A DNA stretch of 64,000 nucleotides, taken from assembly GCA_047517345.1 (NCBI GenBank), contig JAKZTB010000106.1, positions 26,863-90,862 on the forward strand, written 5' to 3'. This DNA is from GCA-2717185 sp047517345. GTDB taxonomy: Bacteria > Pseudomonadota > Alphaproteobacteria > UBA8366 > GCA-2717185. The translations under genes and the position numbers were made by a program. Under the pieces are notes generated by a model. The model was not told the DNA's origin, made no database searches, and was given only the letters and a program-made list of their open reading frames with translations. This document shows positions 42,482 to 50,542 of the stretch, piece after piece (positions within the stretch are counted from its first letter, which is position 1; every line of letters begins with the position of its first letter).

Positions 42482-43681
42482 ATGCGCACCTTCGAAGGCG
42501 TCCGGGTCATCGATTTCACGCAGGCGATCGCCGGGCCGTTTGCCAGCTTTCAACTCGCCCTGATGGGCGCCGAGGTGATCAAGATCGAACAGCCGGGTGC
42601 GGGCGACCAGGGGCGGCAGATGTATACGCTCGACGGCCGCTACAAGGACGCGGGTCTTTCCTGCATCTATATGAGCGCCAATGCCGGCAAGCGTTCGATG
42701 ACGCTCGACCTCAAAAATCCGGATGCGGCCGATGTCGTCCGACGCCTGGTGCGGGACGCGGACGTCGTGATCGAGAATTTCAAGGCCGGGACAATGGCGC
42801 GTATGGGATTCGGCTGGGAAGAATTGAAGGCGGTCAATCCGAAGCTGATCTTTTGCGCAATCACCGGCTTCGGCCAGACCGGCCCGCGCGCCAAGGCGGC
42901 GGCCTACGACCCAACGATCCAGGCGCTGTCCGGTATCATGGCGCTAAACGGGACACCGGAAACCGGCCCGATGCGGGTCGGCGCGATCCTCTGCGACATG
43001 TCGTCGGCAACCACCGCGGCCTTCGCCATCGCCGGCGCCTTGTTCAAGCGCGAACGCACGGGCGAGGGCGCCTATCTGGACCTGTCGATGCAGGACGTGG
43101 CCGCCGCGATGGTGTCGCCGAGCCTGTTGCAGACGATGCACGGCATGGAACCGAAACTGATGGGCAGCCGTTCCTTGACCGGCAACCCGCTGGCCGATAC
43201 CCATTCGACAAAAGACGGCGTGCTGCTGCTGATGCCCGCCGTAGAAGCGCAGTCCAACAGGGTTTGGACAGTGATCGGAAGGTCGGAGCTGGCGGCGGAT
43301 CCAAGATTCTCGACGTTGGAAGCTCGGATCGCGAACGAGGCCGAATGCCTCGCTAATCTGCGTGAGGCTTTGGCGACAGCGGATGCGGAAACCTGGGAGC
43401 GCCGGTTCACCGAAGCGGGCGTCCCGGCCGCCGCCGTCGCCACCTTGCCGGATGTGCTGGCGGACCGCCAATTGGCACATCGCGGTTCGATACGCTCGGT
43501 CGCGGCGCCCGCCGTCGACGGCGAGATCGCCTATTGCAATACGCCGTTCAAGATAAGCGGCGAATCCACGGGTGTGGATTTGCCGCCGCCGATCGTCGGC
43601 GCCGACACCGAGGCGGTGCTGGCCGAATACGGCTTTTCGCACGCGGAGATTGCCGCCCTGCGCGAGTCGTCCGCCATCTAG
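42482..43681 (+). CDS. CaiB/BaiF family III CoA-transferase
   Basis: 399 residues. GVRVIDFTQAIAGPFASFQL, GAEVIKIEQPGAGDQGRQMY, NAGKRSMTLDLKNPDAADVV and NPKLIFCAITGFGQTGPRA are the family signatures. CoA is moved to a free acid via an aspartyl-CoA thioester. ATG 42482 has GGTGGAGGGAG in front, clearly better than the earlier in-frame codons, which lie in non-coding sequence after the TauD stop. The 127-bp gap before it has no obvious terminator. It probably activates the acid that the preceding dehydrogenase or oxygenases act on. Confidence 0.9.
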   Translation: MRTFEGVRVIDFTQAIAGPFASFQLALMGAEVIKIEQPGAGDQGRQMYTLDGRYKDAGLSCIYMSANAGKRSMTLDLKNPDAADVVRRLVRDADVVIENFKAGTMARMGFGWEELKAVNPKLIFCAITGFGQTGPRAKAAAYDPTIQALSGIMALNGTPETGPMRVGAILCDMSSATTAAFAIAGALFKRERTGEGAYLDLSMQDVAAAMVSPSLLQTMHGMEPKLMGSRSLTGNPLADTHSTKDGVLLLMPAVEAQSNRVWTVIGRSELAADPRFSTLEARIANEAECLANLREALATADAETWERRFTEAGVPAAAVATLPDVLADRQLAHRGSIRSVAAPAVDGEIAYCNTPFKISGESTGVDLPPPIVGADTEAVLAEYGFSHAEIAALRESSAI

Positions 43682-43704
43682 ACTATACAGCGCGAGGTAT
43701 CGAG

Positions 43705-44604
43705 ATGACGTCCCTTCCATCGCTTGATCGGTTTCCTTATTCCGGGCTGCGCGCGCGGCCGGACTTCGACTGGCCGGACGGCAAGCGGCTCGCCGTCCAC
43801 ATCGCGGTCAATCTGGAGCATTTCATCTTCGGCGAGGGCGGGGTCGATCTCGACCGGCCGACCCCGGCGCCGAACCACCGCAGCTATCTGTGGCGCGACT
43901 ATGGCAACCGGGTCGGCGTGTGGCGGTTGCTTGACCTGTTCGACGAGTTCGAACTGCCAATTGGAGTCATCACAAACGCGTCGATCTACGACCATTGCCC
44001 GGAATCGATTGCTGCCTTCCGCGACCGCGGCGACGAGATCATCGGCCACGGCATCACGAATTCGAAACGCGTCGCCGATATGAGCGAGGCGGAGGAGACC
44101 GAGATGGTCCGCACCGCCACCGACCTCATCGCGCAGCATGAGGGAAAGCCGCCGGCGGGCTGGCTGACCCCATACCTGACGCCGTCGGACGCGACACCGG
44201 ACATCCTGAAGGAAGCCGGCTACGAGTACATCCTCGATTGGGGCATCTGCGACGACCAACCCTTCTGGTCGCGTACCCGTTCGGGCCCGCTGCTCGCCGT
44301 GCCGTACCCGCTGGAGCTGAACGACCAGCCGGCCATCGTGTTCCGGCGTGACACGGCGCGCGACTACGCCGACATGGTCGTCGATCATTTCACCGAGATG
44401 CTGCGATCGTCGGCGAAATACCCCGCGGTCTGTTCGATCTCGCTGCACCATTTCATCGTTGGTCAGCCGCACCGTTTGCACCATTTGCGCCGCGCTTTCG
44501 CGCATATCGCGGAACACCGCGACGAAGTATGGATCACCACGCCGGCCGAGATCGCGCGCCATTACAAGTCCCTGCCGGAGGAGAAGCAGATCAAGGTGGA
44601 GTAG
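43705..44604 (+). CDS. Polysaccharide deacetylase/PuuE-type hydrolase
   Basis: 299 residues of the NodB-homology family, of the PuuE (allantoinase-like) kind. FDEFELPIGVITNASIYDHC, the GDEIIGHGITNSKRVADMSE segment with the metal-site His (H-x-x-x-x), PPAGWLTPYLTPSDATPDIL and YILDWGICDDQPFWSR are seen. Such enzymes hydrolyse N-acetyl, allantoin or related cyclic amides with a divalent metal. The substrate here is uncertain. GCGAGG precedes ATG 43705. It ends just before a MITE. Confidence 0.82.
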   Translation: MTSLPSLDRFPYSGLRARPDFDWPDGKRLAVHIAVNLEHFIFGEGGVDLDRPTPAPNHRSYLWRDYGNRVGVWRLLDLFDEFELPIGVITNASIYDHCPESIAAFRDRGDEIIGHGITNSKRVADMSEAEETEMVRTATDLIAQHEGKPPAGWLTPYLTPSDATPDILKEAGYEYILDWGICDDQPFWSRTRSGPLLAVPYPLELNDQPAIVFRRDTARDYADMVVDHFTEMLRSSAKYPAVCSISLHHFIVGQPHRLHHLRRAFAHIAEHRDEVWITTPAEIARHYKSLPEEKQIKVE

Positions 44605-44630
44605 GGCCGGTTTCTGGACTTAAGGCTCTT

Positions 44631-44897
44631 AGAGTCCGTTTGAGAATATGTTGTTGTTTTCATTGGCGATTGTCGAGTCGGATGGCAGGAACGGCCCGCC
44701 GGACGATGCCGGGCATCGGCCAAGGGCCGCGACGCACCAGCCGGCCGAGAAGCGCCAACCCTCCGGGTGGGCTTTGTTTACTCGCTGGATCGCGTCAGCG
44801 CCCGCTTGCGATGCCGCCGGCATCGCGGCGCGAACCCCTCCTACCCAGCGAAGAAACAAAGGCCATGAAAACAACAACATATTCTCAAACGGGCTCT
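44631..44897. mobile_element. MITE with 33-bp terminal inverted repeats
   Basis: A 267-bp element between the deacetylase and the 2OG-oxygenase genes. The left terminus 44631-44663 and the right terminus 44865-44897 are inverted repeats of 33 bp with a single mismatch (beginning AGAGTCCGTTTGAGAATATG on the left). A 9-bp direct repeat, GGCTCTTAG (44624-44632 and 44892-44900), overlaps the ends and may contain the target duplication. The interior is GC-rich with potential for stems and has an uninterrupted minus-strand frame through its length (89 codons), but no transposase. It would need a transposase supplied elsewhere. It accounts for the 325-bp gap here. Confidence 0.82.
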
Positions 44898-44929
44898 TAG
44901 CCCCTATGATCCGGCAACGGAGAAAACAC

Positions 44930-45958
44930 ATGCATCTATTCCAGCAACACGCGCCGGCGGATATGGACACCGCCGCGGCGCAGATTCCGGTCATCGACCT
45001 TGGCCCCTATTTCGCCGGCGAGGCGGGCGCGTTTGAGGCGCTCGGCGCGGAGATCCGGTATGCCTGCGAGACTGTCGGCTTCTTTTACATCGCCAATCAC
45101 GGCGTGCCGAAGGACCTGATCGACCGCACTTTCGAGCAGTCGAAGCGCTTCCACGCTCTGCCGATGGACGAAAAGCTGAAACTGCCCCTCGACCCGTACA
45201 ACATCGGTTATCTGGCGATGAATGCGAGCGTCCAGAGCCATTCGACGGTGCACAAGGCGACCAAGCCGAACCAGAACGAATCCTTCTTCATCACCCACGA
45301 GCCGGACGCGTTCGACAAACCGGCCCCGTTGCGCGGGCGCAACCAATGGCCGGATGGGTTGCCCGGCTTCCGCGAAGGGGTTTTGGATTATTTCAACACG
45401 CTAAACGCGCTGGCGCAGCGCATGCTGCCCGGCTTCGCGACGGCGCTTGGCATGCCGGCGGACTATTTCAAACCCTTCTTCACCGAAGGGGCCCATGCGA
45501 CCCTGCGCATGCTGCACTACCCGCCGACCAAACTGGAAGATAACGATTTCGGCACCGGACCGCACACCGACAACGCCTTTCTGACAATTCTGGCACGCAT
45601 GGATGTGCCGGGGCTGCGGCTGCGGTTGCCGTCTGGCGAATGGGTCGTGCCGCCGCTGATTGATGGGACCTATCTGGTCAATATCGGCAACTATGTGCGG
45701 CGCATGTCGAACGACAGTTTCCTGTCGACGCCTCACGGCGTGGTCGTCGAGGGCGCGCAAGACCGCTATTCCATGGCCTATTTCCATAGCCCCAACGTGA
45801 CCAACACGATCGAGGTGCTGCCTTCCTGTACCGACGCCGGCAACCCGCCGAAATACGAGCCGGTTGTGCTTGGCGATCTGGTGAAGGAATTCTGGGCCGC
45901 CAACTACGCCCACCAGAAGGGCCACGGTGAAATCGAAATGAAGCACCAGTACCGGTAG
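44930..45958 (+). CDS. Isopenicillin N synthase-like Fe(II)/2-oxoglutarate oxygenase
   Basis: 342 residues of the 2OG-Fe(II) oxygenase superfamily, IPNS/gibberellin-oxidase type. It has an N-terminal DIOX_N region (QIPVIDLGPYFAGEAGAFEA, CETVGFFYIANHGVPKDLID), iron ligands H212 and D214 (TGPHTDNAFLTI) and H269 (STPHGVV), and the R279-x-S281 motif (DRYSMAYF) that binds 2-oxoglutarate. ATG 44930 has CAACGGAGA upstream. The frame stays open leftward through the MITE, which could add a long extension, but the family N-terminus matches ATG 44930. Substrate unknown. Last gene of the plus-strand catabolic run. Confidence 0.86.
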   Translation: MHLFQQHAPADMDTAAAQIPVIDLGPYFAGEAGAFEALGAEIRYACETVGFFYIANHGVPKDLIDRTFEQSKRFHALPMDEKLKLPLDPYNIGYLAMNASVQSHSTVHKATKPNQNESFFITHEPDAFDKPAPLRGRNQWPDGLPGFREGVLDYFNTLNALAQRMLPGFATALGMPADYFKPFFTEGAHATLRMLHYPPTKLEDNDFGTGPHTDNAFLTILARMDVPGLRLRLPSGEWVVPPLIDGTYLVNIGNYVRRMSNDSFLSTPHGVVVEGAQDRYSMAYFHSPNVTNTIEVLPSCTDAGNPPKYEPVVLGDLVKEFWAANYAHQKGHGEIEMKHQYR

Positions 45959-46170
45959 GGCGGAAGCGTTTCCGAAAATATCGAAATCTACGTTACACTC
46001 GGTTGCTGACGAACTTCATCCTTCTGGGCCCAAACAGTCTTTAACCCGAAGCGGGCATCGAATCGAGACTCAGACCGTCTCCGAGCGATCGGCCGCAGGA
46101 AAATTGTATCTCATTGAACGAACTGGACCGTTCAACGCGGGCCTGCCAATGTCTTGGCTGGTTTTGACCC

Positions 46171-46294
46171 TAGAGCAAATCAGGATTGATGGGAATCGCC
46201 GTAGGCGATTTTCATTGGTCCTGTTGCTTTGCTCTATCTATTAAGGGCGACCGGATTCACAGGATTGATGCCCTGCATCAATCCTGATCCGGTC
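46171..46294. repeat. Pair of palindromic (REP-like) repeat units
   Basis: Two adjacent hairpins fill part of the 394-bp gene-free gap between 45958 and 46353. Hairpin A (46171-46236) has end arms TAGAGCAAA and TTTGCTCTA plus an inner stem AATCGCC/GGCGATT with a GTA loop. Hairpin B (46249-46294) has GACCGGAT/ATCCGGTC ends and an inner 11-bp stem CAGGATTGATG/CATCAATCCTG. The CAGGATTGATG unit occurs in both hairpins (46181, 46260 and inverted at 46276). This is typical of repeated extragenic palindromes. Apart from it I see nothing further in the gap except the promoter space for the cyclase gene. Confidence 0.75.
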
Positions 46295-46352
46295 TAGCTT
46301 TCCAAGGGCGGCACGCTTTCAGCGCCAGCCTCGCTAGCGGAGATCGATTGGT

Positions 46353-47756
46353 ATGTCCGAACGCAGACTAGCCACAATTTTGGCGATCGATGTCGTCGGT
46401 TATAGTCGCTTGATGCAAGCGGATGCGACCGGTGTTTTGTCTGCCCTTAACAGCATATTTCGCAGCGTTGTCAAACCTTGCGTTGAGCAAGCTCATGGGC
46501 GGATCGTTAAGCTCATGGGTGATGGCGCGCTGATCGAATTCCCGTCTGCCCGCGATGGATTGGAATGTTCGGTTGCGGTGCAAAAAGCGATGCGCGCTAC
46601 ACCGGCGCCGTACCAATACGGTGAGCCACTGTTTCTTCGCATGGGACTACATGTCGGCGATGTCCTCGTGGAGGGCCAGGATATATTCGGCGATGCTGCT
46701 AATGTCGCAGCCCGTCTCGAAGCGGAAGCAGAAGCCGGCGGCATCTTGTTGTCTCGGACGGTTGCAGACCTGGCAGGCGGAAATCTTCCGGTATTGCTGC
46801 GATCCGAAGGGCGGCGAACTCTTAAAAACATCGCTAGTCCCATCGACACTTTATCCGTTGACCTATCGGATCAACGGATCGTCGCCTCACGCACGAAACG
46901 CGCGCAAACCCTGGAAATTCGCTACTGCGAAGCAAAAGACGGGCAACGGCTCGCGTGGACCTCTGTTGGCGAGGGGGCGCCTATCGTAAAAGCGCCGAAC
47001 TGGATCGGCCATTTGGAGCTGGACTGGCGTCACCCCGGCTTGGCCCCTTTGTTCGATTCCCTGTCGTCGCGCCGCCGCTTCGTCTATTCCGACGCGCGGG
47101 GCAACGGCCTTTCCGATTGGGAGATGAAAAATATCTCTCTCGATCACTTCGTTGATGATCTGGAACGCATTTTCGACGTTGCCGAGGTCGAACGCGCGCC
47201 GATCATAGCAATTTCTCAAGGATCTGCTATTGCAGCGGTGTTTGCGGCACGATGCCCGGACCGGGTTTCCTCCATTGTTATTATCGGCGGTTTTGCAATT
47301 GGACGCGCCAAGCGCGATTCGAAAAAGGACAGAGATCGCGCCGAAGCGATGCGCGCCATGATGCAGGCTGGTTGGGATGACGATTACCCCTCGCTTCGCG
47401 ATCTCATTACCGAGACGATAATTCCAGGTGCCAGCCGCGAAGATCGACGCCGCTACGCAGAGGATATGCGAAACATGATCTCGCCCGAAAATCTGGGACG
47501 CTACCGAGAGGTCGTAGACTATTTGAATGTCACAGAGCTGCTACCGAATGTGCGATGTCCCTGTCTCGTCATGCATGGCAAGGGAGACCGCATGCAGCCG
47601 ATTGAACAAGGTCGAAAATGGCGGCTGGCATCCCAAAAGCGAAGTTTATCTCGCTCGACAGCGACAATCATATTCTGACGGAGAACGACCCAGCTTGGCC
47701 TGTGGCCGAGCGTGAAATTTATGCGTTTCTCGAGGCTACCGCTTGATATCTTATTT
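46353..47756 (+). pseudogene. Class III nucleotidyl cyclase-alpha/beta hydrolase fusion, frameshifted near C-terminus
   Basis: The 441 codons of the first frame hold an N-terminal class III adenylate/guanylate cyclase domain (ATILAIDVVGYSRLMQADAT; metal Asps at D13 and D57 in KLMGDGALIEF). An alpha/beta-hydrolase domain follows (VYSDARGNGLSDWE, then AIISQGS-type nucleophile elbow seen as IAISQGSAIAAVFAARCPDR). After the A4 tract at 47615-47618 the frame goes wrong, while the neighbouring frame gives AAGIPKAKFISLDSDNHILT and then AWPVAEREIYAFLEATA to TGA 47754-47756, the expected last strand and catalytic-His region. One A added restores about 468 residues. The break removes the putative catalytic His, so the hydrolase domain would be inactive while the cyclase domain may still work. 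Confidence 0.78.
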
Positions 47757-47873
47757 CGGCTATTACGCGCCGTGACCGATGGTGACGTGGTGTTCCGTAA
47801 TGCCACTTCTGCGTCTGGTGGATGAAAAACAGCGGATAAACGAGGGATAATATTTGCCGGCCAATCTGGATGT

Positions 47874-48833
47874 GTGGGGGAAACGGTGACGATCCGCGTG
47901 CTGATATTGTCGGCACTGTCGGTGCTGGGTTCAGCCATATTTTGTTACGGCTTGTATTGGCTGGCTGCGCCTGAGTTATTCGGGAGTCCGATAGCCGTCG
48001 CATTGCCCGTCGCGACGCCGGCGCTAATCGCGCCGTCGGTAATTTACTTCACCGAGCGCATGCGCGAGCAACTGCGGTTACACAACATTGAACTGCAGGC
48101 TGCGCGGAACCGGGCCGAGGAAGCCGACAGGCGGAAAAGCGAGTTTCTTGCGAATCTAAGCCACGAACTGCGCACGCCGCTGAACGCGATCATCGGCTTC
48201 TCGGATATGATCCGCCAGAACATGTACGGTCCCGTCGACGCTCGATACGAGGAATATGCCGACCTGATTCATAGCAGCGGTCACCACCTGTTGTCGTTGA
48301 TCGACGACCTCATGGACGTTTCGAGAATCGAAGCGGGCCGGTACGATTTGTTCCATGAGGAGGTCGATGTGGCCAACGCCATTGCCGAGGCAGTCAAAAA
48401 TTCCGCCGGATTGTTGGACGCATTCGATATGCGGGTTGAAACGAATGACATTGCCGCGGGAACGATCGTGACCTGCGACCGCCGGTCGCTCCGGCAAATA
48501 CTAATCAATCTGATCGGTAACGCGGCAAAGTATTCGAAATCGAGCAACCCCATATGCATTTCGGTTTGCGACCGCCAATCCGAAATTGAAATCGACGTCG
48601 CGGACGACGGTAAAGGCATGACGGCGGAAGAAATCGAGACCGCACTCGTGCTGTTTGGGCGCGCCGCCACGGAAGCGGTGGAAACGGAAAGGGGTGCCGG
48701 AATAGGGTTGCCGCTCTCGAAGCATCTGGCGGAGCTGCACGGCGGCACGTTGACGGTAAGGAGTGCGCGCGGGGACGGTACGACGGTGACGGTTAGTCTG
48801 CCAAAGACGCCATCGCCTGCGGGTTCGCGTTGA
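47874..48833 (+). CDS. Membrane sensor histidine kinase (HisKA/HATPase_c)
   Basis: 319 residues from a GTG at 47874 (GTG 47886 with GGGGGAAAC in front is an alternative). Two membrane helices near residues 7-31 and 37-59 are followed by a coiled-coil linker (about 60-90). The H-box has H97 in LANLSHELRTPLNAI. The N-box is ILINLIGNAAKYSKSSN, G1 DDGKGM and G2 RGAGIGLPLSKHL. No periplasmic loop of any size exists, so it likely senses within or near the membrane or receives signals by partners. No response regulator adjoins (orphan kinase), and it resembles PleC/DivJ-type HWE-free kinases. It follows the cyclase-hydrolase gene by 117 bp. Confidence 0.87.
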   Translation: MGETVTIRVLILSALSVLGSAIFCYGLYWLAAPELFGSPIAVALPVATPALIAPSVIYFTERMREQLRLHNIELQAARNRAEEADRRKSEFLANLSHELRTPLNAIIGFSDMIRQNMYGPVDARYEEYADLIHSSGHHLLSLIDDLMDVSRIEAGRYDLFHEEVDVANAIAEAVKNSAGLLDAFDMRVETNDIAAGTIVTCDRRSLRQILINLIGNAAKYSKSSNPICISVCDRQSEIEIDVADDGKGMTAEEIETALVLFGRAATEAVETERGAGIGLPLSKHLAELHGGTLTVRSARGDGTTVTVSLPKTPSPAGSR

Positions 48834-48911
48834 AGCGTCGATAGCCGTGAAATACCGTACTCGTGCGCGCAACGGGTGTTCTACGAGCCAGACTCTAAGA
48901 TTGGGGGGCGT

Positions 48912-49700
48912 ATGAATTTCCAGGACAAGGTCAGCGTCGTCACGGGTGGCGCCTCGGGGATCGGGGCAGCCTGCGCCCGGAACTTCGCAGCGCGGGGCGC
49001 CAAGGTCGTCGTCACCGATCTGAAAGGCGACGGCGCCGAGTCTGTCGCGGCGGAGATCGGCGGGCTCGGTGTCCAATGCAATGTCGGCGATAAGGGCGAA
49101 ATCGACGCCCTCGTCGCGGCCGCCGAGGATGCGTACGGCCCGATCGACATTTTCTTCAGCAATGCCGGCATCAATAGCGGGCGGGAGATCTTGAATACCG
49201 ACCTGTCGGTGTGGGACGATCACTGGCGGGTCAATGTCATGGCGCATGTCTACGCGGTGCGCGCCGTATTGCCCGGCATGCTGGAACGCTGCGGCGGCAC
49301 TCTGATTCATACCGCCTCGATGGCCGGAATCCTGATGTCGAACGGCAATCTGCCCTACACGGTGTCCAAGCACGCCGTCGTAGGGCTGGCCGAGTATCTC
49401 TCCGTAACACACCACCAACAGGGCATCCGGGTCTCCCTGCTGGCGCCGCTCGGCGTGCGGACGCCCATGCTGGGCGACACCGACAAGCCCTTCGCCCGCA
49501 ACGCCGCCGGCCCGATCAAGGAGCCGGAGGCGGTCGCCGAGATGGTTGCCAGCGCGGTCGAGGACGAGCGCTTCCTGATCCTCACCGACGAGATCGCGCA
49601 GACCTGGATGGAAGGCAAGACCGGTGACATCGAACGCTGGCTGCGCGGCATGCGCCGTCTTGCGGAAAAGATCGAGAGCGAGGGCGGACGGGATACTTGA
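48912..49700 (+). CDS. SDR-family oxidoreductase
   Basis: 262 residues. SVVTGGASGIGAACARNFAA gives the nucleotide motif, NNAG is replaced by FSNAGINSG, the serine is in HTASMAGILM, and the YxxxK motif is in LPYTVSKHAVVGL. The active site looks complete. ATG 48912 follows TTGGGGGGCG. Its start codon is favoured over an in-frame ATG 36 bp earlier. It overlaps the next open frame slightly and is followed at 49760 by a GST gene on the same strand. Confidence 0.85.
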   Translation: MNFQDKVSVVTGGASGIGAACARNFAARGAKVVVTDLKGDGAESVAAEIGGLGVQCNVGDKGEIDALVAAAEDAYGPIDIFFSNAGINSGREILNTDLSVWDDHWRVNVMAHVYAVRAVLPGMLERCGGTLIHTASMAGILMSNGNLPYTVSKHAVVGLAEYLSVTHHQQGIRVSLLAPLGVRTPMLGDTDKPFARNAAGPIKEPEAVAEMVASAVEDERFLILTDEIAQTWMEGKTGDIERWLRGMRRLAEKIESEGGRDT

Positions 49701-49759
49701 TCTCAGTCGCGCGGGGATTAGGGTATTTCCGACTAAGAAATCTGCAATTGAGGCGAGCC

Positions 49760-50530
49760 ATGGATTACGTCCGCGCACCCGAAGCACAAGAACGGCACGG
49801 CCTGCGTCTCGCATTGACGATGGGCGTACCCGGCGCCTGGAGCCAGGCGGCGAAATACGTCTTCGAAATCAAGGATATCCCCTTCGTCCCCGTCGGTCAG
49901 GTCGGCGGCCGCTCGAACGACGAATTGTACGAATGGACGGGGCACCGCAACGCGCCGATTGCCGTCTATGACGACGAGCTGCCGCGCGTCGGCTGGCATG
50001 AGATCGTCGCGCTTGCCGAGCGCCTAAGACCCCAGCCCTCCCTCCTTCCCGCGGACTCGGCATTGCGCGCCGAAACCTTCGGGGTCGTCTCGGAGCTGGC
50101 GTCCGAAAACGGGCTCGCCTGGCAGCGCCGTCTTCATCTGATTCACGGCATGTATGGAGAGACGGACGAGCGCGTGCACCGCATCGCCGACACGCTCGCT
50201 GCCCGCTACGGCTACTCGCCCGAGGCTTTGGACGACGCGTCGGAACGCGCCGCGGACATCCTGCGGATGCTGTCGGAGAGGCTGGAACGTCAGAAAGCGG
50301 GCGGCAGCACGTATCTGGTGGGCGACGATTTTACAGCGGCCGACCTCTATTGGGCCTGCTTCTCGCAGCTCGTCGCACCGATGGGCGAGGACGTGAACCC
50401 AATGCCCGGCTTGCTCCGCAAGCTTTACACGGCATCGGAACCCGGCGTCGCCGAGGCGATCGATCCGGCGCTATTGGCGCATCGCGATAGGATATACGAG
50501 ACGCATCTGAGCTTGCCGCTCGAATTCTGA
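49760..50530 (+). CDS. Glutathione S-transferase family protein
   Basis: 256 residues. The thioredoxin-like N-terminal half carries VPGAWSQAAKYVFEIKDIPF and PVGQVGGRSNDELYEWTGHR. The C-terminal helical half has GGSTYLVGDDFTAADLYWAC, the GST N-capping motif region. The serine or cysteine near residue 28 (GAWSQAA) may be the catalytic thiol-activator of GST-like proteins. ATG 49760 with AGGCGAG upstream is preferred over an upstream codon that lies inside the SDR gene's 3' end. Convergent with the molybdopterin gene. Confidence 0.8.
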   Translation: MDYVRAPEAQERHGLRLALTMGVPGAWSQAAKYVFEIKDIPFVPVGQVGGRSNDELYEWTGHRNAPIAVYDDELPRVGWHEIVALAERLRPQPSLLPADSALRAETFGVVSELASENGLAWQRRLHLIHGMYGETDERVHRIADTLAARYGYSPEALDDASERAADILRMLSERLERQKAGGSTYLVGDDFTAADLYWACFSQLVAPMGEDVNPMPGLLRKLYTASEPGVAEAIDPALLAHRDRIYETHLSLPLEF

Positions 50531-50542
50531 CGCGTCGGCGGA

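Noticed and set aside
44629..44994. 121-codon minus-strand frame through the MITE
   Set aside because: It begins outside the element inside the oxygenase gene and lacks a plausible ribosome site; reported as a property of the MITE rather than a gene.
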